From Pseudomonadota bacterium (GTDB taxonomy: Bacteria; Pseudomonadota; Gammaproteobacteria; Burkholderiales; Thiobacillaceae), in the NCBI GenBank assembly GCA_021836225.1, contig JAKBJA010000116.1:1-13579 (forward strand): a DNA stretch of 13,579 nt, given 5' to 3'. Shown here piece by piece: positions 5,430 to 13,579 of the stretch (the stretch's first letter is position 1; every line of letters begins with the position of its first letter). Below the pieces are notes generated by a model, which was given only the letters and a program-made list of their open reading frames with translations, was not told the origin of the DNA and did no database searches. The position numbers and the translations under genes are program-made.

Positions 5430-7214
5430 TCAGCCTTTCCTTGCCTGTGCCAGGCGGGCGAGAAATGCGTCCGCACCGAGTGCGCCGATGATGCGCTCGA
5501 CGCGACGTTCCTTGCCGTCCGGGCCAATCAGCAGCAGCGTCGGCGGGCCGAGGATCTGGTGCGCGCGCATCAAGGCCTGGTCGTCTGCATCGTTGGCGGT
5601 GACATCCGGACGCAGCAACTGCACGTCGGCCAAGGCCTGCTGCACGCGCGGGTCGGCAAATACTTCGTGCTCGATCGCCTTGCACGACACGCACCAGTCG
5701 GCGTAGAAATCCACCAGCGTCCACTGACCGCGCTGACCGGCTTCGGCGACACGGGCGGCGAGCGCCTGCCCGGTCTTGACCGGGACGAAGCGGGCCATGA
5801 AATCATTCGCGACAGTGGTCTGCGCGGGCGCAGCGGAGGTCGTCACAAAGGCCAGCGGCTGCAGTGGATCGCGTGCCCCGCCGGCCGCGCCGAGCACCAT
5901 CGCCCCACCCCACAGGCCAAGCAGCAGCGCGAGATAGCGCGACACCAGGCGGCCTTTTGGACAGCCGAGCTGTTGAACCAGCATCAACAGGCTGAGGGCG
6001 ATGGCCAGCAACCAGGCGCCCCACAAGCCCAGCGCCAGCGCAGCCGGCAACACCCGCGACACGAACACAATCGCGGTGCCGAGCAGAATAAAACCGAACA
6101 GCACCTTGACCCGGTTCATCCAGTCGCCGGGACGCGGCAACAGGCGGGCGCCGAGCGTTCCCACCAGCACCAGTGGCGCGCCCATGCCCAGTCCCATGGC
6201 AAACAGGGCTAGGCCGCCGGTCAGCACATTGCCGGTATTGCCGATATAGAGCAGCGCACCCGCCAGCGGCGCGGTCATGCAGGGCCCCACCAGCAGCGCC
6301 GACAGCACGCCCATGGTCGCGGCCCCGCCGACCGTGCCGCCGCGCTGGCCCTGGCTGGCGTGGTTCAAGCGGTTGCGCAGTGCCGCCGGCAACTGCAATT
6401 CGTAAAATCCGAACATGGCCAGCGCCAGCGCGACGAACATCAGGCCGAACGTGCCGAGCACCCAGGGGTTTTGCAGTGTCGCCTGCAGATTGGCGCCGGC
6501 CAGCGCCGCCGCTGCGCCCACCCCGGCATAGGTCAGCGCCATCGGCAGCACGAAAGCCAGCGAAAGAATAAAACCGCGTCGGGGGCTGGCCCCGCTGCCC
6601 GCGATCAGGCTGGAAAGAATCGGCAGCATCGGCAGCACGCAGGGGGTGAAGGTCATCAGCAAGCCCAGGCCGAAGAACACCGCCAGCATCCAGCCCAGAT
6701 TGGTGCGCGACAAGCGGTCGGCCAGATCCTGGTCGGTGCCGAGTACGCCGCCGAGAGCCAGCTTTGCATCGCCTGCGGACGCGCCCGATGCAGCGTCGGG
6801 CGTGGCGGCGACATCGGCCAGCGTCACGCGAAGGGTTTGCGGCGGGTAGCATATTCCCGCGTCGGCGCAGCCCTGCCAGCTGACGTTCAGCGTCCGGGCA
6901 GCGGGCGCCGTGGCCCGGACCACCAACTGATCATGATAGACCTCGGATGCGCCAAAGAACTCATCGTTCTTGATGGTGCCGGCAGGCATCGTGACCTGTT
7001 GCACGCTGCCTGCCGGGTCGCCCTCGACCTTCACCTGCTTGCGATACAGGTAGTAGCCTTCGCTGATCTTCCAGTTCAGCCGCACCTGACCGTCACCGTC
7101 CTGGCTGACGCTGAGACGAAACGCCTGCTCCACCGGCAGAAAATCTTGCTGGGCATGCGCCGGCGATGTCCACAACAGGGCGAGCACCACCACCGACCAG
7201 AACGAACGCAGCAT
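5430..7214 (-). CDS. dsbD: Thiol:disulfide interchange protein DsbD
   Basis: Inner-membrane electron carrier that moves reducing power from cytoplasmic thioredoxin to periplasmic DsbC/DsbG and TlpA/CcmG-type proteins. The 594-residue precursor has all three domains and all six redox cysteines. After a signal peptide (1-21) comes the alpha domain with C116 and C122 in WQGCADAGICYPPQ. The membrane beta domain follows, with C192 in FTPCVLPMLP and C312 in VGPCMTAPLAG. The C-terminal thioredoxin-like gamma domain has C508-V-S-C511 in FYADWCVSCK and P558. C418 is an additional cysteine. ATG 7214 is chosen over in-frame ATG 7244 because GGAGG sits five bases before it and the signal peptide then begins at residue 1. 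First gene of the operon, divergent from the two-component system. Confidence 0.96.
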   Translation of the reverse strand: MLRSFWSVVVLALLWTSPAHAQQDFLPVEQAFRLSVSQDGDGQVRLNWKISEGYYLYRKQVKVEGDPAGSVQQVTMPAGTIKNDEFFGASEVYHDQLVVRATAPAARTLNVSWQGCADAGICYPPQTLRVTLADVAATPDAASGASAGDAKLALGGVLGTDQDLADRLSRTNLGWMLAVFFGLGLLMTFTPCVLPMLPILSSLIAGSGASPRRGFILSLAFVLPMALTYAGVGAAAALAGANLQATLQNPWVLGTFGLMFVALALAMFGFYELQLPAALRNRLNHASQGQRGGTVGGAATMGVLSALLVGPCMTAPLAGALLYIGNTGNVLTGGLALFAMGLGMGAPLVLVGTLGARLLPRPGDWMNRVKVLFGFILLGTAIVFVSRVLPAALALGLWGAWLLAIALSLLMLVQQLGCPKGRLVSRYLALLLGLWGGAMVLGAAGGARDPLQPLAFVTTSAAPAQTTVANDFMARFVPVKTGQALAARVAEAGQRGQWTLVDFYADWCVSCKAIEHEVFADPRVQQALADVQLLRPDVTANDADDQALMRAHQILGPPTLLLIGPDGKERRVERIIGALGADAFLARLAQARKG

Positions 7215-7219
7215 GAGCG

Positions 7220-7224
7220 CCTCC
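7220..7224 (-). promoter_or_regulatory. Ribosome binding site fixing the dsbD start
   Basis: GGAGG on the minus strand, five bases before ATG 7214. The upstream in-frame ATG at 7244 would add ten residues before the signal peptide. Confidence 0.75.
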
Positions 7225-7255
7225 AAATCAACGTGAGCGCGCATCTTTGCGAGGC

Positions 7256-7286
7256 TTGATTAAGGCTGCATTAACGATGCTATTCT
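7256..7286 (+). promoter_or_regulatory. Candidate promoter of the response regulator-kinase operon
   Basis: An extended -10 element, TG at 7278-7279 then TATTCT at 7281-7286, lies about 40 bases before the regulator start. TTGATT at 7256-7261 is a possible -35, but its spacing of 19 is long. The direct repeat fills the -35 zone, the usual arrangement when an OmpR-type regulator activates transcription. Confidence 0.4.
7259..7275. promoter_or_regulatory. PmrA/QseB-like direct-repeat operator
   Basis: Two half-sites in tandem: ATTAAGGCTGC (7259-7269) and ATTAACGATGC (7270-7280), a period of exactly 11 bp, about one helical turn. On the minus strand the core reads GTTAAT-N5-CTTAAT, close to the YTTAAK-N5-YTTAAK box bound by PmrA-type regulators. 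It lies in the 110-bp gap between dsbD and the regulator gene and could control either or both. Binding by the neighbouring regulator is inferred. Confidence 0.5.
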
Positions 7287-7315
7287 CGACGCACGATAGG
7301 GTGCCGAGCACGAAA

Positions 7316-7320
7316 GAGGA
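7316..7320 (+). promoter_or_regulatory. Ribosome binding site fixing the response-regulator start
   Basis: GAGGA four bases before ATG 7325. It rejects the in-frame upstream start at 7247, which would add 26 residues before the receiver domain. Confidence 0.7.
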
Positions 7321-7324
7321 AAGT

Positions 7325-7990
7325 ATGCGGATATTGCTGGTTGAAGACGACGACCTGATTGCCCGCGGCATTCAGGCCGGCCTGCACGCGCGCGGCCTGA
7401 TGGTGGACGGGGTGAGAACCGCGGCGCAGGCCGAGGCCATGCTATCGGCCGTGCATTACCAAGTGGTGATTCTCGATCTCGGTCTGCCCGACGAGGATGG
7501 CATGAGTCTGCTGCAGCGCTGGCGCGCGGACGGCATGGCCCTGCCGATGCTGGTGCTGACCGCGCGCGACGCGGTGGAAGACCGCGTCGCCGGACTGCGC
7601 GCCGGGGCGGACGACTATCTGCTCAAGCCTTTCGATCTCGACGAACTGGTCGCGCGTTTGCATGCGCTGCTGCGCCGCGCCGCCGGGCGCAGCGTGGCTA
7701 CCATCGAGCAGGGCGCGTTGCGCCTCGACCCGGAGCGCGGCGAAGTTTCCCTGAATGGCCGCCCGGTGGTGTTGTCGCGGCGCGAACTGGCGTTGCTGGC
7801 CGCGTTGCTGCATGCGCGCGGACGCATCCTCAGCGTCGACCAGCTCAAGGACAGCCTGTACGGTTTCAGCGAGGAGATCGAGAGCAATGCCCTCAATGTG
7901 CATATCCATCATCTGCGGCGCAAGCTCGGCGCCGACCTGATCGAAACAGTGCGCGGTGTCGGCTACCGCTTCAATATGGTGAACGCATGA
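7325..7990 (+). CDS. OmpR-family response regulator, QseB/PmrA type
   Basis: A 221-residue DNA-binding regulator of the usual family length. The receiver domain (1-115) has D8/D9 in LLVEDDD, phosphoacceptor D51 in VVILDLGLPDEDG, T79 in LVLTARDA and K101 in LLKPF. The C-terminal winged-helix domain (about 127-217) has the typical SNALNVHIHHLRRKLG and a terminal wing with VRGVGYRF. The closest well-known relatives by eye are QseB, PmrA and TctD. It overlaps the kinase gene by four bases (ATGA), so the two are cotranscribed and translationally coupled. The direct repeat just upstream fits autoregulation. The family call is firm; the exact orthologue is open. Confidence 0.92.
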   Translation: MRILLVEDDDLIARGIQAGLHARGLMVDGVRTAAQAEAMLSAVHYQVVILDLGLPDEDGMSLLQRWRADGMALPMLVLTARDAVEDRVAGLRAGADDYLLKPFDLDELVARLHALLRRAAGRSVATIEQGALRLDPERGEVSLNGRPVVLSRRELALLAALLHARGRILSVDQLKDSLYGFSEEIESNALNVHIHHLRRKLGADLIETVRGVGYRFNMVNA

Positions 7991-9330
7991 GCCTGCGATT
8001 ACGCTTGCTGCTGATGATCGGCATATCGCTGAGTCTGCTGTGGGGCGGGGTCGCAGTCTGGATGCTGCGCGATCTGGACGATGAAATGCGCCGCACGCTG
8101 GATCAACGTCTCGCGATGTCAGCGCGCATGGTGGCCGGGCTGATCTCGCAGAACCCTGCCGCGTGGGACACGCGTAGAGGGACAGCAGGCGTCTCCACGC
8201 TGACCGTGCCGGCGACGGCAAAAGGACTCGCGTGCCAGGTCAGCTCACTGCGCGGCGAGGTGTTCGCGCGCACCCCGGGGGCTGCGTCCGCCGCCATCGC
8301 AAGCACAACGCCCGGTTTTGCCGAGCGCGAAATCGACGGCGAACACTGGCGCAGCTACACCGTTGAGGCGCACGGTTTGCGCATCACCACGGCGGATCGC
8401 CTGGCCGAGCGCAACACGCTGTTGCGCGACGTGATGGCGGCCGCGATCGTGCCGTTCGTGGTCGCCCTGATCGGCAGCCTGATGATGCTGTGGATCGGGG
8501 TCAGAAGCGGTCTGGTGCCACTGGAACGCCTGCGCCAGGCGCTCGCCCGCCGCGCGCCGGATGCGCTGACGCCGATCCCCGATGCGCCGATGCCGCGCGA
8601 GTTGCAGCCGCTGGTCGAAACACTCAACCAGTTGCTGGAGCGGATGCGCGTGGCCATCAGCCGCGAACGCCGCTTTACCAGCGATGCCGCGCATGAATTG
8701 CGCACGCCGCTCACCGCGCTCAAAACCCACTTGCAAGTGGCCCGCATCACCCACGGCCAGGACGCCGAGACAGCACTGGATTACGCGGAAGAAGGCGCGT
8801 CGCGCCTGCAGCACACCTTGCAGCAACTGCTGACGCTGGCGCAGGTGGAAGGACCCTTTTCCTGGGACGAGGCGCAGCGCACGTATACCGACGAAGTCGC
8901 CTGTCTGGCAATGCGCGATGCGGCGCCCGATGCGCCCGAGCGCGTCGTGCTCGAAAGTGACGAACCCTCAGTCGAACTGGCGCTGCCGCAGGCGCTGGCC
9001 GTCACTGCTCTGCGCAACCTGCTCGACAACGCGCTGCGTCACGCTCCGGCACAACACAGCGTCAAACTGAAAATTCAATCCGCGCACGATACCGTCTGTT
9101 TCCGCGTGTGCGACAGCGGACCGGGGCTCACCACTGATGAACTGACCCGGGTCACGCAACGTTTCTGGCGGCGCGACGCGGGCCGGGGCAGCGGGCTGGG
9201 GCTTGCTATCGTTGTTGCCGTTACCGAGCGCTGCGGGGGATCGCTCGCTCTGGCACAGCGCCCCACGGGCGGATTGGAGGCGAGTTTGACGTTGCCGAGA
9301 GCGAAACGTGAATCGCCCCCGGTTTCCTAG
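7987..9330 (+). CDS. Sensor histidine kinase, QseC-like
   Basis: A 447-residue inner-membrane kinase, the likely phosphodonor of the regulator just upstream. It has TM1 (about 6-27), a periplasmic sensor region (about 28-148), TM2 (about 149-172) and a short HAMP-like linker (about 173-225). The dimerisation/phosphoacceptor helix has H236 in AAHELRTPL. The ATPase domain has the N box LRNLLDNALRH (N344, N348), G1 box CDSGPG (D376) and G2 box GRGSGLGLAI (399-408). The length is close to QseC (449 in E. coli). The periplasmic region has one cysteine, C83. The signal sensed is unknown; divergence from dsbD suggests an envelope or redox stress, which is inference. Confidence 0.92.
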   Translation: MSLRLRLLLMIGISLSLLWGGVAVWMLRDLDDEMRRTLDQRLAMSARMVAGLISQNPAAWDTRRGTAGVSTLTVPATAKGLACQVSSLRGEVFARTPGAASAAIASTTPGFAEREIDGEHWRSYTVEAHGLRITTADRLAERNTLLRDVMAAAIVPFVVALIGSLMMLWIGVRSGLVPLERLRQALARRAPDALTPIPDAPMPRELQPLVETLNQLLERMRVAISRERRFTSDAAHELRTPLTALKTHLQVARITHGQDAETALDYAEEGASRLQHTLQQLLTLAQVEGPFSWDEAQRTYTDEVACLAMRDAAPDAPERVVLESDEPSVELALPQALAVTALRNLLDNALRHAPAQHSVKLKIQSAHDTVCFRVCDSGPGLTTDELTRVTQRFWRRDAGRGSGLGLAIVVAVTERCGGSLALAQRPTGGLEASLTLPRAKRESPPVS

Positions 9331-9404
9331 ACACAGTTGCATATCAACCTTATGAGTCTGCATCGAAAACCAGGCGCTTCCGACAACTGCCTGAATGACC
9401 GCTA

Positions 9405-9484
9405 TTGGCTGAGGCTGTATTCAATAAAATTTGGAGAAAAACGCCAGCTCAACTTTATTTGTCTCAGTCCAAGTTTTGTTTGTC
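9405..9484 (+). terminator. Possible weak terminator in an AT-rich spacer
   Basis: The 185-bp gap between the kinase gene and the glmS 3' end is AT-rich compared with its neighbours and has no convincing gene. TTGGCTGAG (9405-9413) can pair with CTCAGTCCAA (9463-9472) with one bulge, and the right arm is followed by GTTTTGTTT. The loop is about 49 bases, so this is a poor intrinsic terminator. Confidence 0.25.
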
Positions 9485-9515
9485 ACTTACCACCGCGCTT
9501 TCTTGTGCCGCCGGT

Positions 9516-11345
<1,830 letters not shown>

Positions 11346-11347
11346 GA

Positions 11348-12715
11348 TTAGCTTTCCTTTTTCTGTTTTTCCGGCCGTGTCCAGCCGCTGATCGTGAGTT
11401 GCTTTGCCCGTGACAGGGTGAGTTCTCCGGCCGGCGCATCTTTCGTCAGCGTGGTGCCGGCGCCCAGCGTCGCGCCACGGCCAACGGTGATCGGCGCCAC
11501 CAGCTGGGTGTCGGAGCCGACAAAGACCTCGTCCTCGATCACCGTGCGGTGTTTGTTGGCGCCGTCGTAATTGCAGGTGATGGTGCCGGCACCAATGTTG
11601 ACCTTTTTGCCCATGGTGGTGTCGCCCACGTAGGACAGATGATTGATCTTGGAGCCGTCGTCGATCTGGCTGTTCTTGATCTCGACGAAGTTGCCCACGT
11701 GAACATCGCGCGCAAGCCGGGTGCCTGGGCGGATGCGTGAAAACGGCCCCAGCCGGTTGGCTTCGCCGATCTCCGCGTCGTCGATCAGGGTGAAGGCGTC
11801 GATCCGCGTGCCGGCGGCAACTTTCACGTTGCGCAGCACGCAGTTGGCGCCCACTAGCACGCCATCGCCCAATTCAACATGGCCTTCGAATACGCAATTG
11901 ACGTCGATGATGACATCGCGGCCGCAGGTCAGCGTGCCGCGCACGTCGAGCCGCGCCGGGTCGACCAGCGTGACGCCATCCTCGAGAAGTGCCTGTGCGA
12001 TTTCGCTTTGGTGGATGCGTTCGAGCTCGGCCAACTGCGCCTTGCTGTTCACGCCCAACACTTCCCATTCATAGGCGGGCTGGTGAGTGTCCACTTCCAC
12101 GCCATCGCGCACCGCCATGGCGATGATGTCGGTGAGATAGTATTCGCCCTGCGCATTGTCATTCTTCAGTTCACTAATCCAGCGCTTGAGCTGGCGGCTC
12201 GCTACCGCGAGGATGCCGGTGTTCACTTCCTGGATCGCGCGCTCGGCCGGGGTAGCATCCTTGTGTTCGACGATGCGCGTGACTTTGCCATTCTCGCGCA
12301 CAATGCGGCCATAGCCATCCGGATGCGCCAGATTCACCGTCAGGAGCCCCAGCTTTCCGGCCCGGGCGGCCTCCACCAGCGGCTGCAGCGTAGCGATGCG
12401 GGTCAGCGGCACGTCGCCGTACAGTACCAGCGTCACGCTGTCGTCTGAAAGACGCGGCAGCGCCTGCTTGACCGCATGGCCCGTGCCGTGCTGTTCAGCC
12501 TGAAGCACAAACGTCAGCTTGTCGTCAGCCATCGCCTGCGGCACGGCCTCGCCGCCAAAGCCGTACACCACGCAGGTCTGCACCGCGCCAAGCGCATGCG
12601 CCGAGTCGATCACATGACCGAGCAGGGATTTCCCCGCCAGCTTGTGCAACACCTTGGGCAAGTCGGAGCGCATGCGCGTGCCTTTGCCCGCTGCGAGAAT
12701 CAGGATTTCAAGCAT
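11348..12715 (-). CDS. glmU: Bifunctional GlmU (UDP-GlcNAc pyrophosphorylase / GlcN-1-P acetyltransferase)
   Basis: Catalyses the last two steps to UDP-GlcNAc: acetylation of glucosamine 1-phosphate, then uridylyl transfer. It has 455 residues against 456 in E. coli. The N-terminal pyrophosphorylase domain carries the nucleotide-binding signature LAAGKGTRM(R)S-LPK (8-21), then [10 protein letters not shown] and YGDVPL. The C-terminal part is a left-handed beta-helix of hexapeptide repeats with [15 protein letters not shown] and the acetyl-CoA region [11 protein letters not shown]. It is first in the glmU-glmS operon. No clear Shine-Dalgarno precedes the ATG, but the start agrees with the family N-terminus. 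Confidence 0.97.
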   Translation of the reverse strand: MLEILILAAGKGTRMRSDLPKVLHKLAGKSLLGHVIDSAHALGAVQTCVVYGFGGEAVPQAMADDKLTFVLQAEQHGTGHAVKQALPRLSDDSVTLVLYGDVPLTRIATLQPLVEAARAGKLGLLTVNLAHPDGYGRIVRENGKVTRIVEHKDATPAERAIQEVNTGILAVASRQLKRWISELKNDNAQGEYYLTDIIAMAVRDGVEVDTHQPAYEWEVLGVNSKAQLAELERIHQSEIAQALLEDGVTLVDPARLDVRGTLTCGRDVIIDVNCVFEGHVELGDGVLVGANCVLRNVKVAAGTRIDAFTLIDDAEIGEANRLGPFSRIRPGTRLARDVHVGNFVEIKNSQIDDGSKINHLSYVGDTTMGKKVNIGAGTITCNYDGANKHRTVIEDEVFVGSDTQLVAPITVGRGATLGAGTTLTKDAPAGELTLSRAKQLTISGWTRPEKQKKES

Positions 12716-12781
12716 GGAATGAATTCGTGTCTGTCTGAATGGTGAACCGCATCAGCAAATAAATGAGCAAAACGCGCACCA

Positions 12782-12787
12782 AGTATA
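12782..12787 (-). promoter_or_regulatory. Candidate -10 element of the glmUS promoter
   Basis: TATACT on the minus strand, about 65 bases before the glmU start. No good -35 is seen at 16-18 bases; TTCACA lies 21 bases upstream. The rest of the 297-base gap (12716-13012) shows no supported gene; the ompA terminator is at its right end. Confidence 0.35.
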
Positions 12788-12963
12788 AGGCCTGTATGTG
12801 ACTGCCCATGTGAAAATGGCGGCCCCTGTTTGCGCAATCTGGCTACGCACGACCCTGATTTCGCCTGCCAACTGGAAGGTGGGCGCACGGCTTTCGGCAG
12901 CCCGCAGCCCGCACGAACCGCCTCCATGGCTCGCCAAGCCCTTCGTTTCGGCGGCCGCAGCAC

Positions 12964-12989
12964 AAAAATACGGGGACCGAAGTCCCCGT
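12964..12989 (-). terminator. Intrinsic terminator of the OmpA-family gene
   Basis: On the minus strand ACGGGGAC-ttcg-GTCCCCGT forms a perfect 8-bp stem with a stable UUCG tetraloop, followed by ATTTTT. It lies 23 bases after the stop of the OmpA-family gene, an ideal rho-independent terminator. Confidence 0.9.
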
Positions 12990-13012
12990 GACAGGCCAAA
13001 ACTGAAACGTTT

Positions 13013-13579
13013 CTACTCTAGCGGTACCAGTTCGACACGACGATTCTTGAAACGGCCTTCATCCGTAGCGTTGTCGGCAACCGGCTGCGATTCTCCATAT
13101 CCCTTCGCTGTCAGGCGGTCTGCCGCAATACCCTTGCTGATCAGGTAGTTGCGGACAGCCTCCGCACGCCGCTGGGACAGGTTCACGTTGTATTCGTCGC
13201 TGCCGCGGCTATCGGTGTGGCCAGCAACTTCCACCTTCACGTCGCCCCGCTCTTTCAAGGCAGCAACATCAGCGTCGAGAGCGCCAAACGCATCCGGTCG
13301 TAGCGCAGCCCGATCAAAATCAAAATGCACCCCCTGAAGTTCCAGTTTTTTGGGTTCAAGCGCAGTGACTGGAAGCGGGCAGCCATCCGCCGTCCTGGCA
13401 TACACGGTCGGGCACTTGTCGTCGCCATCCACGATACCGTCGCCATCGCTGTCGAGTTCGCAGCCGTCGGCGTTCACCTTGCGGCCGGTTGGCGTACCGG
13501 GGCATTTGTCCTTGCTATCGACCACCCCATCGCCGTCGCTATCAACAGGCGGGGGTTCTTTGCATGGGGTACCGAGCAG
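13013..13579 (-). CDS. OmpA-family outer membrane protein, 5' part missing
   Basis: The last 188 codons of a gene that continues past the right edge. The visible part starts with thrombospondin type 3-like calcium-binding repeats, DSDGDGVVDSKDKCPGTP and LDSDGDGIVDGDDKCP, each with the Asp-rich loop and a cysteine. The C-terminal OmpA domain (about the last 110 residues) binds peptidoglycan: VHFDFD, AGHTDSRGSDEYN, LSQRRAEAVRNYL and the terminal KNRRVEL are the classical signatures. It therefore links the outer membrane to the cell wall; the N-terminal beta-barrel is probably outside the window. The GTG at 13525 is internal, because the frame stays open to the edge and includes the first repeat. 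A strong terminator follows. Confidence 0.93.
   Translation of the reverse strand: MLGTPCKEPPPVDSDGDGVVDSKDKCPGTPTGRKVNADGCELDSDGDGIVDGDDKCPTVYARTADGCPLPVTALEPKKLELQGVHFDFDRAALRPDAFGALDADVAALKERGDVKVEVAGHTDSRGSDEYNVNLSQRRAEAVRNYLISKGIAADRLTAKGYGESQPVADNATDEGRFKNRRVELVPLE

Noticed and set aside
5803..6852. Long alternate minus-strand frame inside dsbD
   Set aside because: Arg/Ala/Gly-rich out-of-frame translation of dsbD, whose own frame carries all six redox cysteines.
11348..11350. Possible glmS ribozyme or riboswitch between glmU and glmS
   Set aside because: Only two bases separate the genes; there is no room for a leader, and the ribozyme is known from Firmicutes and relatives.
12752..12999. 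Two short minus-strand frames in the gap upstream of glmU
   Set aside because: They overlap each other, the candidate glmU -10 and the ompA terminator region, have poor start signals and no recognisable features.

Overview
The window is about 13.6 kb of high-GC chromosomal DNA from a Gram-negative bacterium, most likely a betaproteobacterium of the Thiobacillus/Nitrosomonadales kind. The basis is the argS tail-SPOR-dsbA-SDR gene order, the QseBC/PmrAB-like two-component system, GlmU and GlmS of proteobacterial length, and an OmpA-family protein with calcium-binding repeats. The genus is an inference from protein style only. There are no rRNA or tRNA genes, CRISPR arrays, insertion sequences or phage genes.

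Layout. 1-2643 (+): last codons of a probable argS, then a membrane-anchored SPOR protein, dsbA, a short-chain dehydrogenase and an orphan NarL/LuxR-type response regulator, tightly packed and probably cotranscribed. 2644-3223: a gap that looks empty but holds, on the minus strand (2719-3091), a small secreted-protein gene broken by two single-base frameshifts, each at a five-base homopolymer. A GC-rich hairpin separates it from the response regulator. 3224-7214 (-): a four-gene thiol-redox operon transcribed in the order dsbD, a membrane-domain/TlpA fusion, a shorter TlpA-like protein, dsbG. 7215-7324: divergent promoter region with an 11-bp direct repeat resembling PmrA/QseB boxes. 7325-9330 (+): OmpR-family response regulator and histidine kinase, overlapping by 4 nt. 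9331-9515: AT-rich spacer. 9516-12715 (-): glmU-glmS, the two committed enzymes of UDP-N-acetylglucosamine synthesis. 12716-13012: spacer with a likely glmUS promoter and an ompA terminator. 13013-13579 (-): 3' part of an OmpA-family gene running off the right edge.

How the genes work together. Five of the proteins are periplasmic or membrane thiol-disulfide enzymes. DsbA introduces disulfides. DsbD carries electrons across the inner membrane to the periplasm, where DsbG and the two TlpA-like proteins are its natural clients. The divergent two-component system and the direct repeat between it and dsbD suggest that the reductase operon is under envelope-signal control; this is inferred. The two TlpA-like genes are a partial tandem duplication: their thioredoxin halves match without indels at a constant 594-bp offset and share a 53-bp perfect repeat. 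The most unusual items are the hidden frameshifted gene, the membrane-domain/TlpA fusion with its truncated copy, and the PmrA-like box.
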